From NCBI GenBank assembly GCA_027422505.1, contig JAPQWV010000746.1, forward strand, positions 62,001 through 126,000: a stretch of DNA of 64,000 nucleotides, read 5' to 3'. Below the pieces are notes generated by a model. It did not search any database, was not told the origin of the DNA, and saw nothing but the letters and a program-made list of their open reading frames with translations. This document shows, one piece after another, positions 45,915 to 58,025 of the stretch. Origin of the DNA: Craterostigma plantagineum (taxonomy: Eukaryota > Streptophyta > Magnoliopsida > Lamiales > Linderniaceae). Both the position numbers and the translations under genes were made by a program. Position 1 is the first letter of the stretch. Every line of letters begins with the position of its first letter.

Positions 45915-46414
45915 AATTAAGGCTCATACGAGGGCAGATAGGGCTAGGGCTTATGCAAAGACTGAATTTTTTCTTTCCCTTTTTCGAAGATTGGAGTTAG
46001 TGAAGAGAAGTGACAAACTCCGATGAAGTGAGGAGAGGGAGTGTTGGGGTTGAGCGGTATTTTCGGGCCTAGTGGGATATAAGTATAATAAATAAAAAAA
46101 TTTAAAAGTAATATAAAAATTATTAAAGTAATTAATTAACAATGAGAGGACTAAATGGCAAACAAGTGAGAGCCAATTTTGGCAGTTTATAACCACCCCA
46201 TCCTTTATATAATAGCATAGATATTTAGTTTAGTACTTTTTTAGTTAATTACTATCATACATTAAATTATAATAAATTACTTTTTTCTTTTTACATATTT
46301 ATAAATTAAATTTAAATTATGCTTTGTATGAAATATTTCACACTAAAACAAATTTAATAAAATAGCACACGCATTTGAGCGTGCATAAGTTACTAATATT
46401 TTTTATGGTTCGGA

Positions 46415-46555
46415 TTTTAGTTTTGTTGGTGTGTTTGTGCTCCTATGTGAGCCTTTGTTCTCTACCGGACAATGATGTCACCGGAGAGACCCTTTGGGCT
46501 ATTTATTTCATGTACTTTTGTTTATCAATACAAGCTATCGTTTTGGAAAAATAGT
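46415..46555 (+). mobile_element. 3' end of LINE-like retroposon, right copy
   Basis: Mirror of 27480-27625: gagagaccctttgggctat, then caatacaagctatcgttttgg and an A run. Confidence 0.6.
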
Positions 46556-47197
46556 GGACTTACTAACCCGATCCAAAACACTGGGTCGTATGAGCTCTGC
46601 ATTAGTTTATACGATCGACTCCTCACGTTTCTTATATTTCAATTGTAGTCCTTCAATTTTTGTTGGTGGATTTGTTAGGCCAAATTGATACACAATCTAG
46701 CCTATCCAGTAAAACTTCTATAATTAGTAATATTGGGACCATGAAATTTTATTAATTTAGAGAGATATTAATATATCGATAAATTAATATTTTATTAATT
46801 AAAAGAGAGACAATTTAAATTCCACAAATTAAAATGTATTGACGATAATGAATTCAAATATGTTTATTAATTATATTCATGTACTTAAAACAATTTACTA
46901 GTGTGAATAATGAAAAATATCGTTTCAAAATTAGTCAAGGTACAATATCAAATGCTCTTTGGATATCATTGAAGCATCGCTCAACCAACTTTCAGAAGGG
47001 TGGGAATATTAAGCGACAATAGCGCTTCACAATTTTTGGTTGCAGCTAGAGAACTTGATATCGGAACTATTGACTACAATTAAAAAAAAGTTGGGGATAA
47101 AATCCAATTAGATTAAAATTTAAGAAAATTAGTAACAAATAGATTCTTATTTTAACAAATTATCATAATTTATAATTATAATTTTTATGAATTACTA

Positions 47198-47458
47198 CCT
47201 CAGTCCCACTTATTTTTTCCCATATTTCTATTTTGGGCGTCCCACATAATTCTTCCCATTTCTATTTTTGGTAAAAATTATCCAACTAATTAAACTTATT
47301 ACACCGTTAATATTAAAAAAAGTCTTCTTGATTTGCGTGTCTACTAATAACTCTTTTCGCTCCATACCTCAAAAGGTGTACTATAATATTAAAATAATGT
47401 GGTTTCTTAATCTCCTTGCCCACTAATCTTTGGGAAGAATTAGATGGGACGGAGGAAG
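47198..47458. mobile_element. Stowaway-like MITE, right copy
   Basis: Mirror of 26572-26835; ends cctcagtcccact and gatgggacggaggaag with TA flanks. Confidence 0.7.
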
Positions 47459-47514
47459 TATTAATTTAGAGTTTTAATGGGCCTAATAGTTACACAGGAA
47501 TTTTCAAAAAAGTT

Positions 47515-48060
47515 ATTCCCTCAATCATTGTTTATACATTATGCAACAACAAAAACAGAGAAATCCGGTCCCCTCAAATCACCATCAATCCCATCTCCCA
47601 AAAAAAACAAAAAATTTCAGTTCACAGCCCAGCCCATGTTCGTTACTGAACATGAGAGAATGCCTCGGCCTACGTTACTTCTCTTCCTCTCTCCCTCCTC
47701 TCTCCATCTCTCGATCTCTCTCACTCATCAACCTGCGATATGTGTAATCGACTAATCGAGTACTCCGAGGAGTTGGAAAGTATTTATAATTATATGAAGA
47801 TAAACCAAAAGGGCTCACATTACACGTACATATATATGCACATGTACGTAATCTTTATCATTTTTCTTACACGACATAATTACATCAAAGCATGTTCTAA
47901 ATGCCCTGAGGCAGGATTTATGATGATAATATGTGGAATCTTAGCTGTTTTTACTCCTTTTTTTCTAATTTTTTTTTAAAAAAGAAAAGAGAAGAAAATT
48001 GGAGAAATAAAAACAGTTGCAGTTGAAACCTCACAATCATATTAAGTGGTTCCATCCCAT
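47515..48060. other. right-arm-specific segment without recognised gene
   Basis: Has no counterpart at the matching place in the left arm (about 26400-26520 is shorter and different). Open frames at 47477-47755 and 47740-47979 are Ser/Leu-rich and have no family I recognise. No inverted ends or TSD seen. Confidence 0.4.
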
Positions 48061-48156
48061 TTTGTTTGTTGTAATTAAATAATGTACTATACATATTGCT
48101 GAGCTCACGAAAGAAAGCTCATCTAAAACAGAGGACAAAACAACAGAGAAAAAAAA

Positions 48157-48652
48157 GGGAGGACACTTTTTGTCCCAATGTTTGGGTGTAGACGTTTTTG
48201 GTTCCCATATTTCGAGGTAACACTTTTAGTCCTCAACGTTACCGATTTGGACGGTTTTGGTCCCTCTAGTAATTTAGTCGCTAATTTAGACAACATTTAA
48301 CACGTGAGAGCCCATGATCTCCTTTTAGTCGACGTAAAACCTCATAACACACCTTCTTCTACTAGTTAAACGCACAAGAACATCATTATATATCACATTT
48401 AGGAAATGGTCGACAATATTGAAAATGAGTTAAATATGATACGTAATGATGCTCACGTGCGCTTATAATGATGCTCCAGTTTAAGGAGATCATGTGCTCT
48501 CAAGTATTAAATTCCATCTAAATTTGCGATTAAATTAATTAAGGGACCAAAACCATCCAAAATCGAAAACAATGAGGACTAAAAGTCGGAACATGGGGAT
48601 CGAAATCATGGCCCAAACATTGGGACCAAAAGTGTCGTTCGCCCGAGAAAAA
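48157..48652. mobile_element. MULE-type MITE, right copy
   Basis: Mirror of 25849-26345, with the same long TIRs (ggaggacactttttgtccca at one end, ccaaaagtgtcgttcgccc at the other). Confidence 0.7.
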
Positions 48653-49031
48653 AATAATAGAGACATATCTGATGGTGATGTTATGAAGAGCATCGTTATA
48701 TCAATCCAACCTTACCATTACTGACCAGTCACTACATGGGAAGGTAATAACACGGAGAAAAGAACATGGAATAGAATCAGTTGTTTTAGTTACAAACCCG
48801 TTTTTCAAAAGGAGATATATTCCCCAAAAGACCTAAAATTAGAGCAACCTTAGCTACTTCAACAAACAAGAAAATGAACAGCACAATCAGATCACACACA
48901 GATAGAAATCCACCCAACAAGATAATACATACACTGAACAGAGAAAGGGAAAACAACTTTCACTTCTTAATACATCACATGAAAGAGTACGGTAAGGAGG
49001 AGGCGACAGCTTTCAGTTTATGTGTATCGAT

Positions 49032-50094
49032 GTCTCTATGTTCTGCTCAGCTCCTCCAGCTTACTAAACCTCAGCTTCTCGCTTTCGCTCACAAGCTGCA
49101 AATTATATCGTTACGATTCAACGCTCAAGCATATGGATAACGAGCCTGAAGAGGTTAAATCGAAAAGCAAGGAAATATTCGAACCTCCATCAGTTTAGTG
49201 ATTAGCTGGACCTTCTCTTTGTTCTTCTCGTTGAACGCATCGAGGGCTTCTTTGTATTCCCTCTCCTGTAACAAGTTTAAGACAGTCACCGTTCAACACC
49301 AAGCCAGAGTTTCGACTGGCAATAATGGAGAGCATGTAGTGAAACTGAAAAGTGATCATATGGGCACCTTCTCCTGGCAAGTTTGGCCCAGTGGTTTCAG
49401 CTCCTTGTTGACTGCATCTATTTTCTTACTGAACAGGGACACTTCTTTCTTCATCGGATCGGATAAGGCATCTAATTCCTGATGAATACATATGAATTAT
49501 TCTCACGAGTAAGTATCATTTAGGAGGCACAGACTTGTCTTTATGAGCAGGTCTAGTAAAAGAATATGTTCTTTCATCAGAATTACCGAGTCTTTCATGA
49601 ATCTTACTGTCTATAGTCAACAATAATCACCAACTGAGTCGTCAACAACGCACAGTCCGAATATCAGAATCTAGACGAAAACAGAACCCTACTACACGAC
49701 ATGACCAAAGAAATCAGGGAAAAAAAAGTTCAAATATAGTCACTTTTTTGGGGCTTTCTACTGAGGAAACCCTAAGAAAACGAGTTCACCCATTTCAGAT
49801 AAGCTCCCTCGCAAATTGAACAACACACAGCATGAATGAAGAGAAAAATCGCAGAAGAGAAGAAAACTCAGTGAACTAACCTCACGGATAGTGGCGAGAC
49901 GCCTAGTCTCTTCCTCAATACGACCTAGCTGAGCCTGAACCCTCTCCTTAACCCTCTCCTTAACCTCGAGCTTCTTCTTCTCAATCTCCTCCTCCTTAGC
50001 CTTGAAAGTAGACAGCGCAGACTTCGACATATCTTCCTCGTCCTTAGACAGTTGAAGCTCAGAGCTCCTGAGATTTCGCCCGATTCATTCATGG
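49032..50094 (-). pseudogene. DUF662 (RAB6-interacting golgin-like) coiled-coil gene, right copy
   Basis: Mirror of the left copy, with the same four exons; exon 1 is 49881-50094. A one-base deletion near 50050 breaks the leader before MSKSALSTF, but from that Met onward exons 1-3 are open, and exon 2 keeps the base lost in the left copy (AVNKELKPLGQ). Exon 1 has an in-frame 12-bp duplication (VKERVKERV). Exon 4 carries the shared early stop after EELSR. Translation from the internal Met could give a nearly complete coiled-coil protein, so this copy may still be functional. Confidence 0.82.
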
Positions 50095-50569
50095 ACTGAC
50101 TCTCGAGGGTTCTTCCACCACTTATCTTCCTAGGCCAACCGCAGCAAGTAAAACCCTCAATTTTCGCTTGATTGGTTAATTTCCGAGCTGATTCCTTCCC
50201 CAATTCGAAGACGGCGACGGTCGTTGAGCTGCAAATGAACAGTAAAACGCCCAAACTTTTCTCTCTCTCTCCAATGAAATGAAGGTGGTGTTCCTTTACC
50301 CTTGCGTACTTTTTTTTATTTATTATATTTTTTATTTTCTCTTTCTTTTGCTGCTGTTCTTTCTGCCTTTGAAACGATTGTGTGAGGATAACAGTGGAAA
50401 TGAGGTGTTTTTGTGCTGGCTTGCGGCTTTATTACCACTAGAAAAAGAAATATATTATATATTTCTTTCTTTTTGTTTAAAATTCTGTTTATCGTATCAT
50501 TATTTCTTTATTGAGAGAGATTATTCATGGATTCCTTCAAATGTCGTCTAACTAACCCTTCAAGTTCCA

Positions 50570-51205
50570 CATGGAGAAAAGAACTCTCTCTCTCAAAGAA
50601 ACCCCTCCTCCTCCTCAAACCCTAGCCGCCACACCAAGATCTCCTCCCCTCCCCTTTTTTCTTTTCCTCTCTATTTTTGCTGTTTTCGTTTTAGTTTAAA
50701 AAAAAAATTGTGCCGCCTCCTCCCTGCCGCCGTTTCCTCGCCATGTCGCCATCTCCTCCCCGTCGTCGCCATGTCCTCTGCCGCACTTCCGTCAGGGATT
50801 TGAAGAGGCTTGTCTGGTGTTTCGTTTTTTCTTTTATAATAAAAAATAAATAAGACCTCCGGCCGCCGGCGAGCACCTGCCGCTGCCTCCCTATAACCGT
50901 CGTTGCCCACCTGCCGAGGTTCAGCCTGGTCAGGAGGTATCCCTGTCCACCGTCTGCTGCTGGCCCCTCATCCATCGCCGCCTGCTTCCACCGGCTGCAG
51001 CTGCCGATGTTGGCCTCCCGCACCGCCCGACCGTTTGTGTAGGCGGTGTCTCCTCGGGGGAGTTTCCTCCTGTTGGAGGTACCTCCCTTCGTAGGTGTTT
51101 TCCCCACCTTCGTAGGTATTTTTCACCCTAATTTGAGTATTTTCTCTTTTTTGGGCTTTAAGGACGGATACTTGTACTATTTTGGTCGTTTACGCAATAA
51201 CATTT
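50570..51205. mobile_element. GC-rich retroposon-like segment, right-arm copy
   Basis: Mirror of 21310-22019. The junction near 50560-50590 preserves the empty sites of the two left-arm insertions (22020-22976 and 22994-23952). Confidence 0.5.
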
Positions 51206-51210
51206 GTTTA

Positions 51211-51664
51211 TCTCCCCCTCCAGCCTCATTCATTATTTGCGGGAGAGACTTCCTACCGCCTCAGCGATAGCCCATGCCGGCAACCCCGGCGCAGAACTCT
51301 GTCTTCTCTTTGGGAATAACCTTCGTCAGAATGTCCGCAACATTCTTGTCCGTGTGGATCTTCTGCAGCTTGAACGCTTTCTCCTCAATAGCTAGTCTGA
51401 GCCAATGATAGCGAACATCGATGTGTTTCGTCCTTGAATGATACACAGTATTCTTGCTCAAGTCCAAAGTACTTTGACTACGCAAAATATTATGTACTCC
51501 TCCTGCTGAATGCCCAACTCCTGAAGAAATCTCTTCAACCAGAGCATCTCCTTGCCATCTTCCGTTGCTGCAACATACTCTGCTTCAGTAGTTGATAAAG
51601 AAACACATTTTTTGTAGCCTGGACTGCCATGAGATAGCTCCCCCTGAGAATGTAAATATATATA
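51211..51664 (-). pseudogene. copia RNase H end of the second, partial internal region
   Basis: Encodes VSLSTTEAEYVAATEDGKEM and SRTKHIDVRYHWLRLAIEEK on the minus strand, with a frame break near 51475; nearly identical to 58026-58400. Ends in the polypurine tract next to the TSD. Continues at 56978 after the gypsy insertion. Confidence 0.85.
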
Positions 51665-52965
51665 TGTCACAACCCTTTTTAACTTAGAATTTTTCGCGTC
51701 TAAGTCGAGGTTCGAGATCGGCAATAGCTTGGCTTGGCCCAAAGCCTTGCTACTCAGCCTTTCACTTTCTTATGCTTGCGTGCGGAAATAAGCGTCGAGA
51801 GATCGTTTCGCTCGCCCCAAACCCAACGTACTTGGCCTGTTTGATAAAGTTTGGCCTCGGACTTAAAGCTCTCGTGTTTGCCTCACTCGATCTCACACCA
51901 ACAAGAAACGAATAAGACAGATGACACAAGATTTAGGGGAAAACCCACTCCAAACTTAGAGTGGGGGAAAACCCGGTATGAGCTTAAAGACTCGCACAAA
52001 TAAGCCGCTCGTTCGCCTAGCTTATATGAACACTCGCACAACAATCGAAGCTACAACCTTAAGCTATCGAAAGTATTACACGTTTAGACAATTTTCCCTC
52101 AATATCAATTGATGACTCGAATGCTTGGCAAAATGCTTCACAAGGCCTTTTTATAGACTTGGCCAAGCCATCCTTCCATGTGCCTTGATGGAATCTCGCC
52201 CATGTGAGGTGTTGGCTTGGACTCATGGCCATGTGCTCAAGTGGCTTGGACACAAGGAATCTCGCCCATGCTTAGTGGGACAAAGGCATGTTGCCAATGA
52301 TCTTTATGGGACAAAAGGATGTCGCCCATGTTCTTGGTGGGACAAAGCACTTTCGGCTGTAGGGTTAGTTCATCAGCTACCCATGTGATGCCAGCCTGTT
52401 AAAGCCATCTTTTGCCCATGCGATGCCAGCCTGTCACCGACCATCTCTAGCCCATGTTGTGCCAGCGTGGCTCATGCACAAGCCATGCCATGCAAGTCTG
52501 CCCGATGCCTAATGTCGCTGGCCAAGTCGGGCGCGCGCGCCAATGGCTTCCGCCAGGCTCCCACATCCGTGTGCTGGATTGTTCCGCAATCAGGCATAAG
52601 TCCGCGCGAGCGTGTTGGCCTACTGTGCACTCATTGTGCCCCGCATATTCGACAACGGCTGCGCACGTCCTTCGCAGAATGCCCACTCAAGTCCATCGAG
52701 CCGGCGCTTGCCACAAGCTATGTGCGCCAAGGCTAATATCCGTCTAGTGTCGCGTATATGCTCATGTTCGAGCGAATTGCCCATCTGCCTTTCGGCCACC
52801 TCATGGGTCAAGTTCGTGTGTGGCCAGACGTACCCATCTGGCCACTGCCCGGCAGATCATTTCTGCCGAACATATCTCGGGGTCTAGGCACCACCGAGCC
52901 CGACCGAGTACTGCTCGGCCGCCGTTGACCGATGTCAACGGTCAAGATTCGTCAACTACATAACA
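51665..52965 (-). repeat. gypsy LTR, left half, 1301 bp
   Basis: Appears as tgtcacaaccc...tacataaca on the plus strand; on its own strand it runs tgttatgtagttgacg to gggttgtgaca. The polypurine tract (aggtgggggagaac read on minus) lies just beyond 52965. Confidence 0.85.
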
Positions 52966-53114
52966 GTTCTCCCCCACCTGAATCAGCGACGCCCTCGTCG
53001 ACGATCCCGGGAGCTGGTTTTCATGGAATTTCTTCAAGAAGCTTACATGGAACACCGGGTGGATTCGATACTTTGGTGGAAGGAGCAATCTGTACGCCAC
53101 TTGGCCGACTCGAT

Positions 53115-54056
53115 TCACGATCTCGATGGCCCATCGTACTTTGGCAACAAGCTCCATGCGAGTGATTGAGCTTTCCACTTGGCCTTCATTTGAGGTGATA
53201 GTTTTACCCAAACTTTCTCGCCCACTTCGAAGGTCACCGCCCGATGTCCTTGGTCGTAATACTTCTTCATCCGTCTACCAGCTTTGGCGAGATTGTCTCG
53301 AGCTTCAGCCCATAACAACTGTCGCCCTTGAGCAAACTTGTACGCCGGTGGACAATCTCCTGCAGCTTTCCACATAGAAAGATTTTGAGTTGTTAAAGGT
53401 TGGAAACCACAAACTACCTCGAATGGACTCTTTTCCGTTGCTGTTGATTTATGGAGATTGTAGCAAAATTGCGCAGGGTCAAGTAAGCTTGTCCAGTTGT
53501 GTTGGCTGGCCGAGATATAGTGCCGAAGATACTCCTCAAGGAGTTGATTGACTCGCTCGGTCTGTCCATCCGTTTGTGGGTGATAGCCTGAAGAAAATAG
53601 CAGTTTTGTGCCAAGCCTTCGGAATAGAATCGTCCAGAATCGGCTTGTGAACCTTACGTCCCGATCACTAATGATTTCTTCTGGCATGCCAAAATATTTC
53701 ACCACATTTCGGAAGAACAGGTCCGCAGCAACGTCAGCATTGCATTGGATTGGTGCAGCCATAAATATCGCCATTTTGGAGAATCGATCCACCACGACTA
53801 GGATGGAATTGTTTCCCTCGCTCTTTGGTAACCCAACAATGAAGTCCATGGAGATGGATCGCCATGGGCTAGCCGGAATAGGTAACGGCTGTAACAAACC
53901 TGCTGGCTTTGTACGCTCGGGCTTGTCTCGCTGACAAATGTTGCAAGTACGAACAAAGGCCTCGACATCCTGCTCGAGCTTTGGCCAATAGAATTTGCGA
54001 GACATTAGGGCCATCATTCGCCTAACTCCCAGGTGACCTGCCCACTGCGGGATCAT
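53115..54056 (-). pseudogene. gypsy integrase, left half
   Basis: Integrase zinc-finger end (FVRTCNICQRDKPERTKPAG), then the catalytic core with Asp in MDFIVGLPKSEG, Asp in EEIISDRDVRFTSRF and Glu in HPQTDGQTERVNQLLEEY. The C-terminal region (VGEKVWVKLSPQMKAKW, then YDGP) is frameshifted near 53125. The coding continues on the other side of the break into YRLLLPPKYRIHPVFHVSF. RNase H tail (HRPGRQNKVADALSR) is at about 54280-54345. Confidence 0.85.
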
Positions 54057-54832
54057 GGTGCTCTTTCAAAAGATCATTCCGCAGTCTCCCGGCGGGTACA
54101 TAGAAACGTTTGCCATGCGTGACCAACAGCCCATCTTCAAGCCAGTAGCGTTTCAGAAGCCCTTCTTTAACCTGATCTTTGAGCTTCACGTAGGTCGGAT
54201 CGTTCTCACTTTCGCGTCGGATGCGGCTTGCAAATTTGCTCGCGACTTGGCTTATTATGGCCACCATGTTGAGGTGAGGCTGGCGGCTTAGTGCATCGGC
54301 CACTTTGTTCTGCCGCCCAGGCCGATGAACCCAATCGAAATCGAACTCACCCCAAAACAAGCACGATGGCAAGAGTTTCTTGGGGAGTTCGATTTCGATT
54401 GGGTTCATCGGCCTGGGCGGCAGAACGAAGTGGCCGATGCACTAAGCCGCCAGCCTCACCTCAACATCGTGGCCGTAATAAGCCAAGTCGCGAGCAGATT
54501 TGCAAGCCGCATCCGACACGAAAGTGAGAACGATCCGACCTACGTGAAGCTCAAAGATCAGGTTAAAGAGGGGCTTCTGAAACGCTACTGGCTTGAAGAT
54601 GGGCTGTTGGTCACGCATGGCAAACGTTTCTATGTACCCGCCGGGAGACTGCGGAATGATCTTTTGAAAGAGCACCATGATCCCGCAGTGGGCAGGTCAC
54701 CGGGAGTTAGGCGAATGATGGCCCTAATGTCTCCAATTCTATTGGCCAAAGCTCGAGCAGGATGTCGAGGCCTTTGTTCGTACTTGCAACATTTGCCAGC
54801 GAGACAAGCCCGAGCGTACAAAGCCAGCAGGT

Positions 54833-55789
54833 TTGTTACAGCCGTTACCTATTCCAGCTAGCCCATGGCAATCCATCTCCATGGACTTCATTGTTGGGTT
54901 ACCAAAGAGCGAGGGAAACAATTCCATCCTAGTCGTGGTGGATCGATTCTCCAAAATGGCGATATTTATGGCTGCACCAATCCAATGCAATGCTGACGTT
55001 GCTGCGGACCTGTTCTTCCGAAATGTGGTGAAATATTTTGGCATGCCAGAAGAAATCATTAGTGATCGGGACGTAAGGTTCACAAGCCGATTCTGGACGA
55101 TTCTATTCCGAAGGCTTGGCACAAAACTGCGATTTTCTTCAGGCTATCACCCACAAACGGATGGACAGACCGAGCGAGTCAATCAACTCCTTGAGGAGTA
55201 TCTTCGGCACTATATCTCGGCCAGCCAACACAACTGGACAAGCTTACTTGACCCGGCGCAATTTTGCTACAATCTCCATAAATCAACAGCAACGGAAAAG
55301 AGTCCATTCGAGGTAGTTTATGGTTTCCAACCTTTAACACCTCAAAATCTTTCTATGTGGAAAGCTGCAGGAGATTGTCCACCGGCGTACAAGTTTGCTC
55401 GAGGGCGACAGTTGTTGTGGGCTGAAGCTCGAGACAGTCTCGCCAAAGCTGGTAGACGGATGAAGAAGTATTACGACCAAGGACATCGGGCGGTGACCTT
55501 CGAAGTGGGCGAGAAAGTTTGGGTAAAACTATCACCTCAAATGAAGGCCAAGTGGAAAGCTCAATCACTCGCATGGAGCTTGGTGCCAAAGTACGATGGG
55601 CCATTCGAGATCGTGAATCGAGTCGGCCAAGTGGCGTACAGATTGCTCCTTCCACCAAAGTATCGAATCCACCTGGTGTTCCATGTAAGCTTCTTGAAGA
55701 AATTCCATGAAAACCAGCTCCCGGGATCGTCGACGAGGGCGTCGCTGATTCAGGCGGGGGAGAACTGTTATGTAGTTGACGGATCTTGA
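54833..55789 (+). pseudogene. gypsy integrase, right half
   Basis: Same integrase core as the left half in mirror image, here open from 54833 through YDGPFEIVNRVGQVAYRLLL to past the polypurine tract. A small deletion near 54735 (LMSPILLAK against LMSRKFYWPK) breaks the join to the upstream finger and RNase H tail (LTPKQARWQEFLGEFDFDW, HRPGRQNEVADALSR, from about 54340). Confidence 0.85.
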
Positions 55790-56977
55790 CTTGGTCGGGC
55801 TCGATGGTGCCTAGACCCCGAGATATGTTCGGCAGAAATGATCTGCCGGGTAGTGGCCCGATGAGTAGGTCTGGCCACACACGAACTTGACCCATGAGGT
55901 GGCCGAAAGTCAGATGGGCAATTCGCTCGAACATGGGCATATACGCGACATTAGACGGATATTAGCCTTGGCGCACATAGCTTGTGGCAAGCGCCAGCTC
56001 GATGGACTTGAGTGGGCATTCGGCAAAGGACGCGCGCAGCCGTTGTCGAATATGCGGGGCACAATGAGTGCACAGTAGGCCAACACGCTCGCGCGGACTT
56101 GTGCCTGATTGCGGAACAATCCAGCACACGGATGTGGGAGCCTGGCGGAAGCCATTGGCGCGCGCGCCCGACTTGGCCAGCGACATTAGGCATCGGGCAG
56201 ACTTGCATGGCATGGCTTGTGCATGAGCCAGGCTGGCACAACATGGGCTAGAGATGGTCGGTGACAGGCTGGCATCGCATGGGCAAAAGATGGCTTTAAC
56301 AGGCTGGCATCACATGGGTAGCTGATGAACTAGCCCTACAGCCGAAAGTGCTTTGTCCCACCAAGAACATGGGCGACATCCTTTTGTCCCATAAAGATCA
56401 TTGGCAACATGCCTTTGTCCCACTAAGCATGGGCGAGATTCCTTGTGTCCAAGCCACTCGAGCACATGGCCATGAGTCCAAGCCAACACCTCACATGGGC
56501 GAGATTCCATCAAGGCACATGGGAGGATGGCTTGGCCAAGTCTATAAAAAGGCCTTGTGAAGCATTTTGCCAAGCATTCGAGTCATCAATTGATATTGTG
56601 GGAAAATTGTCTAAACGTGTAATACTTTCGATAGCTTAAGGATGTAGTTTCGATTGTTGTGCGAGTGTTCATATAAGCTAGGCGAGTTCTGTAAACGAGC
56701 GGCTTATTTGTGCGAGTCTTTAAGCTCGTACCGGGTTTTTCCCCACTCTAAGTTTGGAGTGGGTTTTCCCGTAAATCTTGTGTCATCTGTCTTATTCGTT
56801 TCTTGTTGGTGTGAGATCGAGTGAGGCAAACACGAGAGCTTTAAGTCCGATGCCAAACTTTATCAAACAGGCCAAGTACGTTGGGTTTGGGGCGAGCAAA
56901 ACGATCTCTCGACGCTTATTTCCGAACGCAAGCATAAGAAAGTGAAAGGTTGAGTAGCAAGGCTTTGGGCCGAGCCA
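55766..56977 (+). repeat. gypsy LTR, right half, 3' truncated
   Basis: Starts tgttatgtagttgacggatc after the polypurine tract gcgggggagaac. Matches the left LTR in reverse but ends at ggctttgggccgagccag, before the terminal bases. Confidence 0.85.
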
Positions 56978-57365
56978 GTCGAGATTACCGGCCATATCAG
57001 CGCCCGTATAGCGTGTAAGAAAACATTTACCACTTCCAAATGTTAGGCATAATTTGGAAGTTCCTCTCAGGTACCTCATGATCCACTTCACTGCTTTCCA
57101 ATGTGACTTTCCGGGATTCGATGGAAATCGACTCACAACGCCAACTGCGTGAGCGATATCTGGCCTCATACAAACCATAGCGTACATCAAACTTCCGACC
57201 GCCGATGAATATGGAATATCCGGGACATCTTCTCCATCTTCTCTTGTTAATGGATCGGATTTCTTTCACAACTGAAAGTGAGCGGCAAGTGGCGTGCTAA
57301 CTGGCTTAGCATCCTTCATATTGAACCTCTCTAGAACTCGTTCAATATAGCGCTCTTGGGATACT
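56978..57365 (-). pseudogene. copia reverse transcriptase end of the second, partial internal region
   Basis: Encodes YAMVCMRPDIAHAVGVVSRF and WKAVKWIMRYLRGTSKLC on minus. It keeps two bases lost in the full copy near 58585. At about 57362 the RT sequence is joined to the base or two that follow an LTR, so everything from the primer site to mid-RT is deleted. Confidence 0.8.
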
Positions 57366-57973
57366 TGTTGGGAATGGTGGTGGGCCCCGCGGTGGTCAGT
57401 GGGCCCCGCAGCGGAATAGGTCCCGGTTTGGCTCGGTACGACGATCGGGAGAAGTGGGACCCACGGGGTAAATTTGGTGGGACCCGCACAGTAACTACCC
57501 CGGTAAAAATAAAATTACCGTAAGGTAAGAAAGAACACCAGAATTTTAACGTGGAAAACCCTCTGTTAACGAAGAGGGAAAAACCACGGCCGAGTCGGCA
57601 AAATCTTCACTATAGTAAAAATTACAACCCTCGAATTTTTACTATCTCACTTTTATCACTCGTGTTTACCTCACACCTCTCTGTGGATGTGAAACCCTAT
57701 CAGTTTCTACCCGAACTGATAACCTCACAATTCACTCGAACTACTCTCTCTATATAGTAAAACTCGAATGTATTTGTGATGATAATAACTGAAGAATTTT
57801 CAGCCTATTTATAGATGTCTTCACCTCTTCTGGATCGCTCAAAACGGGTGGCCAGTAATCAACCGCGTCGCCCTTCAATGTGAACCTTTCATTAATTTAA
57901 TAAAATATTATAATAATATTTTATTATTTTTCTTTTTCAATGTTGGTGGCCGTTGCAAGTGGCTGGACCAACA
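57366..57973 (-). repeat. copia LTR (shared middle LTR), 608 bp
   Basis: tgttgggaatggtggtgggc to ggctggaccaaca. Very similar to 62078-62678, with scattered substitutions and small indels. Bordered on the right by the polypurine tract of the full internal region (attctccccatcc on plus). Confidence 0.9.
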
Positions 57974-58025
57974 ATTCTCCCCATCCAGCCTCATTCATTA
58001 TTTGCAGGAGAGACTTCCTACTGCC

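Larger units (their letters stand above)
51665..56977. mobile_element. palindromic (head-to-head) Ty3/gypsy element
   Basis: The left half (51665-54348) is the reverse complement of the right half (54385-56977); only 36 bp separate them. Each half holds the end of RNase H, integrase, a polypurine tract and an LTR, so both outer ends are LTR ends and both 5' halves (gag, protease, most of reverse transcriptase) are absent. No TSD: against the intact copia sequence at 58420-58450, about 20 bp of target are missing and the right LTR lacks its last 70-odd bases. Confidence 0.88.

Noticed and set aside
47477..47979. Two plus-strand ORFs in the right-arm-specific segment considered as a new small gene
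   Set aside because: Ser/Leu-rich, no splice or family evidence, and absent from the other arm; kept only as an unassigned segment.
52447..52887. ORFs on both strands in the gypsy LTR (also mirrored at 55887-56251)
   Set aside because: They lie wholly in a non-coding LTR and mirror each other; no domain.
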